From: IDS-8 sp964424805
GTDB lineage: Bacteria > Pseudomonadota > Gammaproteobacteria > Steroidobacterales > Woeseiaceae
Reading direction: 5' to 3'
Length of the DNA: 64,000 bases
NCBI GenBank assembly: GCA_964424805.1
Contig: CAYRKH010000003.1
Location: 1 to 64,000 of the forward strand
Below, piece after piece: positions 17,203-25,938 of the stretch (positions are counted from its first letter, which is position 1; the number at the start of each line of letters is the position of its first letter). The position numbers were made by a program, and so were the translations under genes. The notes beneath the pieces were generated by a model that did not search any database, had not been told where the DNA came from, and saw only the letters and a list, made by a program, of their open reading frames with translations.

Positions 17203-18023
17203 GTTCAAGCCGTCTCGAGCCGTTATTCTTCGAGACATCCGCGGGACCTATCTTTCTCGTTTTACGGGCTGCACCGACCGCGGAGCAATGCGTCCTGTTC
17301 GTGCCACCGTTCGGCGAGGAGATGAACAAGTGCCGGCGGCAGGTGACCGAGACCGCCGAGCTTTTGGTGGTGGCTGGCTATGCGGTCCTGGTTCCCGACC
17401 TTTTCGGAACCGGCGACAGCGCGGGCGAGTTCAGGGCTGCAACGTGGACAACATGGCGAGACAACGTCGTGTCCGCCATCTCCTGGAGTATGGAGCAAGG
17501 GTTGCCGGTGACAGGCATCGTGGCGATCCGTCTTGGATGCATCCTGGCAGCAGAAGCACTTGAGCATGCATCGTATACGGTACGTCGCACAGTTTTCTGG
17601 CAGCCAGTCGAAAGCGGACGCCAGTTCATGACACAGTTTCTTCGCTTGCGCGTTGCAGCATCGATGATGCAAAGCGATCGCAAGGAAACGGTCGACGATT
17701 TAAAACGCCGCCTCGAGCGAGGAGATGCCGTTGACGTCGCCGGCTATTGCCTGAGTAGCGAGCTCTGGCAGGCGGTCGAGGAACGCCAACTCTCGCCCTT
17801 ACTCAGTAGCCGACTCGGCCAGCTCTCTGTCTTCGATATCGGGCGCGAGCCAGGAGAAGTGTCGATAGCCACTAAACGGCTTCTGGAGAAGGCGATAGCC
17901 CGGGAGGTGAATGCATCTGCCGACCGAATTGAGGGGGAGCCGTTCTGGAGTGCAACCGAGATCGTCACAAATCGGGAGCTCACCCGCCGAACCGTGGATG
18001 ATCTCGCGGCTGTCGTTCGTTGA
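17199..18023 (+). CDS. Hydrolase 2, exosortase A system-associated (TIGR03101-like)
   Basis: Alpha/beta-hydrolase-fold protein, 274 residues. The N-terminal strand and oxyanion region VLFVPPFGEEMNKCRRQ and VLVPDLFGTGDSAGEF match the exosortase-A-associated hydrolase 2 family. The nucleophile elbow that should read GxSxG reads AIRLGCILAAE, so no Ser or Cys sits at the expected place. Lack of a classical nucleophile suggests a non-hydrolytic or scaffold role, or a different chemistry. Sandwiched between the ACP (ATGA overlap) and hydrolase 1 (one-base overlap), so the three are translated together. Confidence 0.9.
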   Translation: MSSSRLEPLFFETSAGPIFLVLRAAPTAEQCVLFVPPFGEEMNKCRRQVTETAELLVVAGYAVLVPDLFGTGDSAGEFRAATWTTWRDNVVSAISWSMEQGLPVTGIVAIRLGCILAAEALEHASYTVRRTVFWQPVESGRQFMTQFLRLRVAASMMQSDRKETVDDLKRRLERGDAVDVAGYCLSSELWQAVEERQLSPLLSSRLGQLSVFDIGREPGEVSIATKRLLEKAIAREVNASADRIEGEPFWSATEIVTNRELTRRTVDDLAAVVR

Positions 18024-18856
18024 TGAGCATCGAGCGTCCCGTCGTCTTCGACTGCGAGGGTGACCGGCTCGTCGGCGTGCTGCACGAGGGAAGGGGCGGG
18101 GCGTCGACCGGTATCGTAATCGTGGTCGGTGGGCCGCAGTACCGGGTCGGCAGTCACCGCCAGTTCGTTGTGATGGCCAGGCGCTTCGCCAGTGCAGGCG
18201 TGCCAGTCTTGAGATTCGATGTCCAGGGTATGGGCGACTCGGAGGGCACGTTCCGATCCTTTGAGTCGCTCGACCCTGACATTAACGCTGCGATCGATGC
18301 ATTTTGCGAACACAGCACGGGCGTCTCGAATGTTGTACTCCTCGGTTTGTGCGATGGCGCGTCCGCGAGCCTGATCTATGCTTCTTCGGACCCACGCGTT
18401 TGCGGGCTCGTTCTGATGAACCCGTGGGTGCGTACTACGCAAGGCGAAGCCAAGGCTTATCTTCGGCACTACTACCTGCAAAGGCTTCTGCAGAAGTCAT
18501 TCTGGCGCAAAGTGATGTCTGGTGAATTCGCGCCGGTACGTTCTGTGACGGATTTCATCAAATCGCTAAGGACGGCGCGCGCGCCCACTTCCAACACGAC
18601 GGAGCACTTCCTGGAAAGGATGTTTTCTGGCTGGAAGAGCTTTCGCCTCCCGGTTTTGCTGGGGATAAGCGGCCGTGATCTTACTGCCCAGGAATTTGTC
18701 GGCCTGTGCAGCACCGATCATCGATGGCGATCCCTGATGGAGGATGACTTGTGCCTTCGGGTTGATTGTCCCGACTCGGATCACACGATGTCGGACGAGA
18801 GGAGTCTCCTGGCATTTTGCGATCAGTGCATCCAATGGCTAGGCACGATTCCGTGA
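18023..18856 (+). CDS. Hydrolase 1, exosortase A system-associated (TIGR03100-like)
   Basis: Alpha/beta-hydrolase-fold protein, 277 residues from ATG 18023. Segments VVGGPQYRVGSHRQFV, VLRFDVQGMGDSEG and LLGLCDGASASL are those of the exosortase-A hydrolase 1 family. The nucleophile elbow is GLCDG, with Cys110 in place of Ser, as usual for this family; a Cys would suit acyl transfer from a thioester such as the neighbouring ACP. A C-terminal DSDHTMSDE provides the expected catalytic His. The TGATG junction couples it to hydrolase 2. Last gene of this operon. Confidence 0.92.
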   Translation: MSIERPVVFDCEGDRLVGVLHEGRGGASTGIVIVVGGPQYRVGSHRQFVVMARRFASAGVPVLRFDVQGMGDSEGTFRSFESLDPDINAAIDAFCEHSTGVSNVVLLGLCDGASASLIYASSDPRVCGLVLMNPWVRTTQGEAKAYLRHYYLQRLLQKSFWRKVMSGEFAPVRSVTDFIKSLRTARAPTSNTTEHFLERMFSGWKSFRLPVLLGISGRDLTAQEFVGLCSTDHRWRSLMEDDLCLRVDCPDSDHTMSDERSLLAFCDQCIQWLGTIP

Positions 18857-19097
18857 GACGTCGCGTTAGTTATGTTCATTGCGAGTAGGGAGTCGTCATA
18901 AGTTGCGTTGGTGAAAGAAGCTAAAATGTCGCCTGCGGGAGACAGTTGCAGTGATCGTCGTCACTACTTATTCTGTGACCGCCATCTCATAACAAATACG
19001 AAGCGGCGACTAGGATGACGAGATCACGACTCCTCCTGTCCTGCCGTGCCGAAACGCTGGCGGCCATGTCGCCATCTGGATGGAAGAAGGAAGAACA
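18857..19097. other. Intergenic region with a regulatory site
   Basis: About 240 bases without a credible gene, clearly more AT-rich than the flanking core genes. The only structure I see is the CRP-like site and -10 described separately. No terminator hairpin with a T-run was found after hydrolase 1. Confidence 0.5.
18974..19016 (+). promoter_or_regulatory. CRP-type site with class II promoter spacing
   Basis: TGTGA-CCGCCA-TCTCA at 18974-18989 differs from the CRP consensus TGTGA-N6-TCACA at one base. A -10-like TAGGAT at 19011-19016 would put +1 near 19023, so the site is centred at -41.5, the class II position. It would drive the Tat-protein pair that begins at 19098. Confidence 0.45.
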
Positions 19098-20237
19098 ATG
19101 AAACGCAGAGATTTCATCACTCACTCCATGGGCATGGCTTGCGCAATATTGCCAGGTCTTGCGGCAGCCGCGAGGCCATGTGCGCCACAGTTGCTGGACC
19201 AGGACGGCAAGCCAATTGGGGGGGCAGAATGTGGATCCGTAGACCCAGAATCGGACTGGCAAGCCCGCATTCGCGGACCCGGGGTCGTGTGGTATCACGA
19301 TTTTCGTACGGATGCGGAAGTTGATAACTTTCGATGGGTGGGGGGGCGAGGTAACGATCCCGACGATGTTATCAGGCCGGGGCTGTGCATACGGAACACC
19401 AGCGACGGGATAACGGGGGGAGGCTGCCTCGAGCTCATCTACCCCGTTGGTAGCTCAGCCGCGCCTGGTTGGTGGCGTCCCTTTGCGCCATTTAGCGGCA
19501 GCTCAAATGGCAAGGGTACCGACGACCCCGCGGCAAACGGCACACTGGATCTTCCGCCGTGGGACCCAACCGACCGTGGTGTAAATGAAGGCTTCCGCCG
19601 AGCGTACTATGCGAATCCGGCGTATATCGGCGCTTCCGGCTTTTCGCGGGATCGGTTCAACGGTTCGGAGTTCTGGCTGCAGTTCCGGATCAAGGTGGAT
19701 CCAAATCGATTTCTGGCGGGCACACCGTCAATGGGGAAGCTGTCTTTCCTTGCTACCACCCAGCAGACGCTCAACCAAGAAATCGTTCAGCAAAATCAAA
19801 GAGACCGTAGGGCCCTCTGGTATACGAATTTCGGCTCCTCGCCTGATACCGGCGGTTCCATGGGTACAAGTGGTGGCGCTACGCAGCCTGGGGGAGTTTA
19901 CCAAGACTGCGGAACGCTAGGTGGCACAAGCGGCTGTTGGCTTTTCAACGGCGGTCAATGGACGACATTTTTGTATCACCTGGTACCCGGAACGGATGGC
20001 AATAAGGACACCCTGTTCGAAGTGTTTGTCGCTAGAGAAGGACAAACGACGTACGAGACGCTGTTCACTCAACTGAACACGATAAACTTTAGTGAGACGA
20101 ATCTCGGCCACCCGAAAGGCTACAATTCCTTCCAGCCGTCCAACTATATGAACAATCAGAGCACAAGTGTGGAGTGGTATCAGCGGTACGACCAGATCAT
20201 CTTTTCGCACGAGTTCATACCGTGCCCGAAAGCGTGA
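19098..20237 (+). CDS. Tat-exported surface protein of unknown function
   Basis: 379 residues from ATG 19098 (AAGGAAG ribosome-binding site; an ATG six codons upstream would bury the signal). MKRRDFITHSMGMACAILPGLAAAARP is a Tat signal with the twin Arg at 3-4. The mature chain opens RPCAPQLL...ECGSV, a two-Cys motif shared with the next protein. It is rich in G, N, W and aromatic strands, and the segment SEFWLQFRIKVDPNRF resembles the core strand of jelly-roll lectins and polysaccharide lyases (heparin-lyase-like). I cannot place it in a family with confidence. Two Tat proteins in tandem inside an EPS locus suggests modification or binding of the polymer outside the cell. Confidence 0.75.
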   Translation: MKRRDFITHSMGMACAILPGLAAAARPCAPQLLDQDGKPIGGAECGSVDPESDWQARIRGPGVVWYHDFRTDAEVDNFRWVGGRGNDPDDVIRPGLCIRNTSDGITGGGCLELIYPVGSSAAPGWWRPFAPFSGSSNGKGTDDPAANGTLDLPPWDPTDRGVNEGFRRAYYANPAYIGASGFSRDRFNGSEFWLQFRIKVDPNRFLAGTPSMGKLSFLATTQQTLNQEIVQQNQRDRRALWYTNFGSSPDTGGSMGTSGGATQPGGVYQDCGTLGGTSGCWLFNGGQWTTFLYHLVPGTDGNKDTLFEVFVAREGQTTYETLFTQLNTINFSETNLGHPKGYNSFQPSNYMNNQSTSVEWYQRYDQIIFSHEFIPCPKA

Positions 20238-20285
20238 TTATCCGGTGCGGCTGACTAAAAGAACAATGCACGACTGGAGGTTTTG

Positions 20286-21518
20286 GTGAAGCGCAGAGAT
20301 TTTATACTGACCGCGAGCGGCATTCTGGGATCTACAATGATCCCGGAACTTTCGTCTGCACAGGCACGCCCTTGCCCGCCGGTTCTGTTCGGAACCGCAT
20401 CAGATTGCGGCTCGGTTCCAGAATGGTTCAGCAGGTTGTCTCATCTGGAGTGGACCACTCCGGTGAAGAATTGGCTTGGCGCTGAAGGAGTGAAGGATCC
20501 TTTGGCTGATACCACTAACAGGCTTGGTGGCCACCAAGGTATCATCAATGCGTGGACCGGAATGCTCGCGGACGATCACAGGCGCAGCATCGCGATGTTG
20601 GCGAACGGCGGCCACAACGACTATGCCGGGAACGAAGTATATTCCTGTGATTTGGGGACCGAGGAACCTTTGTGGGTTCGCCGCCGGGATGCAACATCCT
20701 CGGAAGGAAGCGGGGGCAGCTGGTATCAGTGGTCGGACGGGACGCCTGGCCCAACGCACACGAACAACGCCCAAATTGCTGCAAACGGCCGCTGGTTTTT
20801 GCTTGGAATGACAGCTAGTTGTTATCAGGGGTTTAGTGACGAGCGTTGGTGCTGGGAGTATGATCCTGAGAGAAATGTCTGGATCAAGCTAGGCTCATCC
20901 ATCGGTCCGAACAGTACTTCGTTTGGCACCTGTGCGATGTACTATCCGAACGGCCCGGATGGGGGGCTCCTGATCCGCGCGTCACATGACTACACTGCTT
21001 ATCAGTCTCTGAGTTCTCCGGGAGAAATCTACGAGCTTGGAGGCGGAACGCCAGGCAACGGCGATGCGCTGATGGGTTGTGTGGATACGACGCATCACGT
21101 CATGCTTACATGGCAAAGAGGCGGCGGCAACAACTACCGGTGGAGGAGCCTCGCTACGTCGGGCAGCAGGACTGGGAGTAGCCATGTGCTCACTGCGACT
21201 GGAACGCCGCCCAGTTTCGGTACTGCGCAAATTCACTGGCACGAGCCTTCGGGAGCCTTTCTGACCTGGGCCGGCTCGGGGAGCCAGAATCTCAAAAAGC
21301 TGACGCCTACGGTCGATGGCAACGGCAATTACGTTGCTCTCCATTGGTCAGACGTGGCTGGCTTCGGAGCAGTCACGCCCAGCTGGTCTACAAACAATCT
21401 GATGTATAACAAAATCAATATCATCAAGGACATGGGGAACGGTGATGCGGCGTTTGTCGTGGTTCCGTGCTATGGGAACCCAGATACTTACGTTATGCGG
21501 ATCGCCGGCCCCGTCTAG
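20286..21518 (+). CDS. Tat-exported beta-propeller-like protein
   Basis: 410 residues from GTG 20286, preceded by GGAGG at 20276-20280. The Tat signal MKRRDFILTASGILGSTM has the same RRDFI motif as its neighbour, followed by ARPCPPVLFG and DCGSVPEW, again the two-Cys opening. The rest has recurring motifs of about 45-50 residues with GG, Y/W and D/E ends (MLANGGHNDYAGNEVYSCDL, WCWEYDPERNVWIKLG, GEIYELGGGTPGNGD), as in Kelch or galactose-oxidase-like propellers. Function unknown; a sugar-binding or oxidising surface protein is possible. Separated from the upstream gene by 48 bases and likely cotranscribed. Confidence 0.72.
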   Translation: MKRRDFILTASGILGSTMIPELSSAQARPCPPVLFGTASDCGSVPEWFSRLSHLEWTTPVKNWLGAEGVKDPLADTTNRLGGHQGIINAWTGMLADDHRRSIAMLANGGHNDYAGNEVYSCDLGTEEPLWVRRRDATSSEGSGGSWYQWSDGTPGPTHTNNAQIAANGRWFLLGMTASCYQGFSDERWCWEYDPERNVWIKLGSSIGPNSTSFGTCAMYYPNGPDGGLLIRASHDYTAYQSLSSPGEIYELGGGTPGNGDALMGCVDTTHHVMLTWQRGGGNNYRWRSLATSGSRTGSSHVLTATGTPPSFGTAQIHWHEPSGAFLTWAGSGSQNLKKLTPTVDGNGNYVALHWSDVAGFGAVTPSWSTNNLMYNKINIIKDMGNGDAAFVVVPCYGNPDTYVMRIAGPV

Positions 21519-21546
21519 CGTGCGGGCGGCTGCGCCCTTCGGCGAG

Positions 21547-22254
21547 TTAGCTGTCATGGGGCGCTTTCAGACGATACAGAGGCCGGCTTTTCTCGGACCA
21601 TGAGATGTGAAAGTGCGGGGACACACTGGACCACGATACCTGTAGCCGTCCAAGTATTATGAAATTTGCGTAAGCGATCGAGATCGCTCCCAAGCGTGCA
21701 TGCGATCGCACGGACGGTTCATTAACAGCGTTGATCCGGCTGAAGCTGTACTTGCATCCGTTCGATTGCATGGAATTCATGGCCGCAGACCAGAGCGTAA
21801 TGAACGTTCGACCCATGCGGTATCGCGGATCGATCTCCACACCAAAATCCCAAGCAGCACGTTCCGCGGGCAGTGGCAAGTACATCGCCCGGACCTCATC
21901 CTCAATATAGGAGCCGATCGTGTACCAGAGCGTACCTATGAGGCGTTCATCGAGAAACGCGGCGATAACCTTGGCATTCTGGCGCCGACGATTCTCCACC
22001 ACCTGGGGGCTGCCTGGGAGCAGATCGAAATCGCTTGCTGCCACCTCGCGGCAAATCAGATTCTTTCCCAGGAGACGCTTATCCGAGATTGGCTTGATGG
22101 GCTGGCAAACGAACAGGTAGCAATGCGCACGCCCTGCACGCAAGGTTCTCAGCGTCTTGTCGGCTGCATAGACCAGTGTTGCGGTGGCGCCAACGCTCTT
22201 CCAGGTACTAAGGAAGGTATTGACTTTTCTGGATAACCAGCGAACGGGATTCAC
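21547..22254 (-). CDS. GNAT-family N-acetyltransferase-like protein
   Basis: 235 residues from a GTG at 22254 with GAGG ten bases upstream. The segments KVIAAFLDERLIGTLWYTIGSYIEDEVRAMYLP and GVEIDPRYRMGRTFITLWSAAMNSMQSNG follow the GNAT order: a beta4-like strand, the acetyl-CoA loop region (R-Y-R-M-G in place of Q/R-x-x-G-x-G/A), then helix alpha4. VNEPSVRSHARLGA is the typical N-x-x-S-x-x-x-x-x-x-L-G end motif. It probably acylates an amino-sugar or precursor of the EPS. It is on the minus strand, convergent with the Tat protein and divergent from the next gene. Confidence 0.72.
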   Translation of the reverse strand: MNPVRWLSRKVNTFLSTWKSVGATATLVYAADKTLRTLRAGRAHCYLFVCQPIKPISDKRLLGKNLICREVAASDFDLLPGSPQVVENRRRQNAKVIAAFLDERLIGTLWYTIGSYIEDEVRAMYLPLPAERAAWDFGVEIDPRYRMGRTFITLWSAAMNSMQSNGCKYSFSRINAVNEPSVRSHARLGAISIAYANFIILGRLQVSWSSVSPHFHISWSEKSRPLYRLKAPHDS

Positions 22255-22748
22255 GCAATCTGGACCTCTAAATTGCTCCGCCGCCCAATAGGTTGGCTGT
22301 CGCCTCTATGTAGCTCTGAAGACCGGATGCCCGCTACCGCCGAGATCCACGGTTCTATCCTAAAGCGGACCGAGGCCGAAAACCATGAACAGCGTCGCGG
22401 GCCGGTCCGTCATTTTGTCATATCATTGTCCGCCGTCGCCGTTCCGTCAACGAATAAGATGGTGATCCACCAATCAGCGAGACTGGTCAGACTGGAACCT
22501 GCCCATCTTCGTGTTTGCGGGCCGTGTGGGCAGTTCGCTTTACGGCCGCCAAAGGACAGGCGCCGGACGTGTACTGATAACCATTGCACGGTCTTCCGTG
22601 GCGCGGACGTAGAAATCGTTTCGGAATCGGGCTGCTGGGTCGGGTGGCTGCCGAGTAGCTTTGCCGCGGGCTGCGGATCGGACAAAGGCAAGGCCGGACA
22701 GAGCCCGGGTGCAGCAATGCATTCTGCGAGGCGAGGTGTTTAAGACCG
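22255..22748. other. 494-base intergenic region
   Basis: Divergent gap between the GNAT gene and the following acyltransferase. A 156-residue open frame (22273-22743) has composition and motif content of chance and no ribosome-binding site, so I do not call it. The region holds the promoter-like element at 22380-22430; if that is the start site, the next gene has a leader of about 310 bases. Confidence 0.5.
22380..22430 (+). promoter_or_regulatory. Shared promoter-like element, copy 2
   Basis: AAACCATGAAC, GTCGCG, CCGG, CCG, ATTTTGTC and a -10-like TATCAT (22421-22426), aligned without gaps to the element at 15652-15702. The match is patchy but long, in two places where a new rightward unit begins next to a minus-strand gene. 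Confidence 0.4.
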
Positions 22749-23831
22749 ATGGATCTCCAGGCCGTGATACTCGACCGGTTAGATCCGCTTCCCGGGGCGG
22801 TTAAGAGGCTATGGTCCCAGCAATGTGGATTACCGTTCGACCAAACGCCCGAGTGGTTTGGTTTACTTTATCGCTACGTTTTGAAAGATGACTTCGAGGC
22901 AAAGACAATCGTTGTGTCGACCTCCACCGGAGTGCCGCTAAGTGTAGCTCCACTTGCTGTGTCGAAGACGCCTCGCCTTCCATTCGGAATTCGAAAGTTG
23001 CGCTCGATGTCAAACTACTACACGTCAGCATTCGACCTTATTCCGCTACAGCAAGAAGTCGCACCGGGAGCCGTACAGGAGTTGGTTTCGTGCCTCGCGC
23101 GTATGGGCAGTGATACGGATTACATAGAGCTAGAGCCCGTTGTGCGCGATGATACGTTGTTTGGCCGAGCCTGCGCTGCATTCGGTCAGCAAGGGTATTT
23201 TTCGGTTCCATATCGACGGTTCGCGAACTGGTTCCACAACGTTGAGGATCAGACATTTGACGAGTATCTGCAATCGCGGGAAAGTTCGCTCCGGAATACG
23301 TATCTCAGGAAGGAGAAACGTCTCCAGAAGCGGGGCTATGAGCTGAGAATAGCGAGTCGACCGTCTGAGGTCGAGGCCGCAATTGCCGAGTACAATGAGG
23401 TTTACTCAAGAAGCTGGAAGATTGCGGAATCTCATCCGAGATTCATCAAAGAGGTGTGTCGGCTATTCGCCGAGCGCGGGTGGCTGCGACTCGGGGTGCT
23501 CAGGGTTGACGGGGCGCCGGTTGCAGCGCAAATTTGGTTCGTGAAGGATGGTATTGCCTCGATTTTTAAGCTTTCGTACAAAGAGCAGTTCAAGGCATTA
23601 TCGGCGGGGACAATTCTTAGCATGGCTTTGTTACGGCACGTTATCGATATCGATAAAGTCGTAAAAATTGACTATCTGACCGGCGACGATGCGTACAAGA
23701 GCCAGTACATGAGTCAAAGTCGGGAGATATGGGGCCTGAGGGCCTACAGGAAAAGTTCATTGGCGGGACTTTTCGGCGCCTGGGAAATCTCCAAGTCGGC
23801 GCTGGGGCACAGGCTCCGTTCCTTCAAGTAG
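22749..23831 (+). CDS. FemAB/GNAT-like acyltransferase (BioF2-type acetyltransferase domain)
   Basis: 360 residues. The C-terminal half shows the Acetyltransf_6 (CelD/BcsL, FemAB-like) pattern: SSLRNTYLRKEKRLQKRGYEL, EVYSRSWKIAESHP, LGVLRVDGAPVAAQIWFVKDG, IFKLSYKEQFKALSAGTIL and KIDYLTGDDAYKSQYMSQSREIWG. The N-terminal half is a related but weaker repeat (FDQTPEWFGLLYRYV). Likely transfers an acyl or aminoacyl group to a sugar or lipid-linked intermediate; the substrate is unknown. Followed 20 bases later by the TPR protein. Codon use is more A/T-rich than in the XrtA core. Confidence 0.82.
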   Translation: MDLQAVILDRLDPLPGAVKRLWSQQCGLPFDQTPEWFGLLYRYVLKDDFEAKTIVVSTSTGVPLSVAPLAVSKTPRLPFGIRKLRSMSNYYTSAFDLIPLQQEVAPGAVQELVSCLARMGSDTDYIELEPVVRDDTLFGRACAAFGQQGYFSVPYRRFANWFHNVEDQTFDEYLQSRESSLRNTYLRKEKRLQKRGYELRIASRPSEVEAAIAEYNEVYSRSWKIAESHPRFIKEVCRLFAERGWLRLGVLRVDGAPVAAQIWFVKDGIASIFKLSYKEQFKALSAGTILSMALLRHVIDIDKVVKIDYLTGDDAYKSQYMSQSREIWGLRAYRKSSLAGLFGAWEISKSALGHRLRSFK

Positions 23832-23851
23832 AACGAATGAGGTAGGGGAAG

Positions 23852-24595
23852 ATGAGCAATAGATTTCTCGCTTCGTCAACTCAGATATTGGGGTTCAGAC
23901 CTCTGCCGGTGTACATTCTCGTGCTGCTGTTTGGCTATGAGAGCGTGCTGGCTGCGCCGTCGCGACCTTCACCGGTGTTCGAGCTAGAGTGCGGCAGATT
24001 GGAGAATGCATATGGTCCGTATGATTACACGAACCCAGCGGACGTAAGGGAGCGCCTGCCGATAGTCGAGCGATTTCACTTCAACCAAGAAGTGGAGTCT
24101 CTTGTTTCGGGGCAAACGGGCCAACTGCCCGGCGGGGATCTTGCCTACACACTTAGAGCATTCCCCAATCACCATCGTGCACTTTATGCAATGGTGAAGT
24201 ACATACTAAAGAATGAGCATCAAAGGATCCCTCCTGGCGCAGACTATCCAGGAGAGTGCTACCTGATGCGTGCAGTAAGGTTCAACCCAAAAGATGTGAA
24301 CGTACGCATAATTTATGGGATCTATCTTTCCAGTATCGGGCGAGAGAATGATGCACTGGTTCAATACGAGGAAGCGGAAGAGTTAGCGCCCAATAATGCG
24401 GAAGTTCATTACAACTTAGGCCTGCTGTACCGCAAATTGCATCGACTCGATGCTGCCGTGGAGCATGCGAGAATTGCCTACAGGCTTGGATATCCTCTGC
24501 AAGGGCTAAAGAACCAACTCAAAGAAGACGGCGTGTGGACACCTGATACTCAAGAGGAGGTAGCGTATCCCTCGAAGACTCCCGGTGTTGAATGA
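23852..24595 (+). CDS. Exported TPR-repeat protein
   Basis: 247 residues. ATG 23852 follows an AGGGGAAG ribosome-binding site. A signal-like hydrophobic stretch (LPVYILVLLFGYESVLAA) ends in an Ala-rich cleavage site near residue 35, and the next residues carry ELECGRLENAYGPYDYTNP. The C-terminal part has two to three TPR units (VNVRIIYGIYLSSIGRENDALVQYEEAEELAPNNAEVHYNLGLLYRKLHRLDAAVEHARIAYRLG region, about residues 150-222). Probably a periplasmic scaffold or assembly partner. Its stop overlaps the next glycosyltransferase start (ATGA). Confidence 0.8.
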   Translation: MSNRFLASSTQILGFRPLPVYILVLLFGYESVLAAPSRPSPVFELECGRLENAYGPYDYTNPADVRERLPIVERFHFNQEVESLVSGQTGQLPGGDLAYTLRAFPNHHRALYAMVKYILKNEHQRIPPGADYPGECYLMRAVRFNPKDVNVRIIYGIYLSSIGRENDALVQYEEAEELAPNNAEVHYNLGLLYRKLHRLDAAVEHARIAYRLGYPLQGLKNQLKEDGVWTPDTQEEVAYPSKTPGVE

Positions 24596-25845
24596 AGCGA
24601 GCCCTACTTATAGCCTTCCATTTCCCCCCCGCCGCAGGTAGCAGCGGTGTGCACCGGAGCGATAATCTTGCGCGATACTTGCGGGACTTCGGCTGGGACC
24701 CGCTTGTTGTTACGGCGAACGAAAGAGCGCACCCGGTTGTCTCTGAGGGCAAAACGGACAGCATCGCCGATGATGTATGCGTCCTGAGAACTGCAGCGTG
24801 GGATGCAGCCCGCCACTTCTCTATAGCTGGTTATTATCCTGACTTTTTTGCTTGGCCTGATCGGTGGGTGTCATGGTTTCCATCGGCGGTGTTCCGGGCA
24901 GTGCAAATTGCCCGACGTCACCAACCGGATGTTATTTGGTCAACCTATCCAATTGTTACAAGTCACCTGATAGCGCGTGCAACCTCAAAAATTACTGGTC
25001 TTCCGTGGATCGCCGACTTTCGCGATTCCATGACCGATTCGGATTACCCGCCGCCAGGCATGAGGAGGAAACTGATAGAGCGGATCGAATCCAAAGTGGT
25101 CCACTCAGCTAATCGTGTTGTATTCACGGCTCCGGGAACTCGGAGCATGTATGCGTCGCGCTACCCGACAGTTCCAGCTGAACGCTGGCGGATCATTCTG
25201 AATGGCTACGATCAGGAAAAGTTTTCTCTCGCAGAGCACTTGCCAGTCAAGCAACGTTCCGCTCGTTTAGTACTGCTACATTCCGGTTGTATTTACCCGC
25301 AAGAAAGAGACCCGACAGCCCTGTTCGAAGCTATAGGTCAGTTGCATGATGCGGGTCAGATTTCTCCTGAGCAGGTTGAAATCAGGCTGCGCGCATCGGC
25401 TCATGATGATGTTTTTAGACCCAAGATTAAGAAGTTGGGGATTGAAGGTCTGGTCACTCTTGCACCGCCAATAGGTTATGTTGATGCATTGGCGGAGATG
25501 TTGCAGGTTGATGGGCTGCTGTTGCTGCAGGCTGCGTCCTGCAATCACCAGATTCCGGCGAAAGCGTTTGAATACATACGTGCGGGGAAGCCAATTCTGG
25601 CCCTAACCGATGGGAAAGGTGACACTGCCCAGTTGTTGAGCAGTTTCGATGCGCACGTCGCGCCTCTCGACTCTGTTGGTGACATTGCGCGGGCACTATT
25701 ATCTTTTTTTCAGCGGCTTCGAAGGGGATCAGGTACCTCGAGCACGGAAGATATCGCCAAGTACTCCAGGAAGGCGCAGGTCGAGCGCACGGCTTTACTA
25801 TTTGACGAGGTGGTCCGTGAGATCGACTGCAGGCCAAACGGCTGA
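24592..25845 (+). CDS. GT4-like glycosyltransferase
   Basis: 417 residues, GT-B fold. N-terminus ALLIAFHFPPAAGSSGVHRSDN, then PDVIWSTYPIVTSHLIA and PWIADFRDSMTDSD in the acceptor half. The donor half has ILNGYDQEKF, LLHSGCIYPQERDP and IPAKAFEYIRAGKPILALTDG, where E-Y-x-x-A-G replaces the usual E-x7-E context. This form is common in EPS transferases. It begins inside the stop of the TPR gene, so the two are coupled. Sugar specificity is unknown. Confidence 0.88.
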   Translation: MKRALLIAFHFPPAAGSSGVHRSDNLARYLRDFGWDPLVVTANERAHPVVSEGKTDSIADDVCVLRTAAWDAARHFSIAGYYPDFFAWPDRWVSWFPSAVFRAVQIARRHQPDVIWSTYPIVTSHLIARATSKITGLPWIADFRDSMTDSDYPPPGMRRKLIERIESKVVHSANRVVFTAPGTRSMYASRYPTVPAERWRIILNGYDQEKFSLAEHLPVKQRSARLVLLHSGCIYPQERDPTALFEAIGQLHDAGQISPEQVEIRLRASAHDDVFRPKIKKLGIEGLVTLAPPIGYVDALAEMLQVDGLLLLQAASCNHQIPAKAFEYIRAGKPILALTDGKGDTAQLLSSFDAHVAPLDSVGDIARALLSFFQRLRRGSGTSSTEDIAKYSRKAQVERTALLFDEVVREIDCRPNG

Positions 25846-25938
25846 GCACGTAAGTGGCATTCCTACATGCGTAGAGAGAATGTGGGTGGGGGTAGCGACG
25901 CAGGTTGCGAGCGCTAAGTATCGGTAGAGAATTGTAAA

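Noticed and set aside
22273..22743. 156-codon open frame in the divergent intergenic region
   Set aside because: No ribosome-binding site, no recognisable motif, and it contains the promoter-like element.
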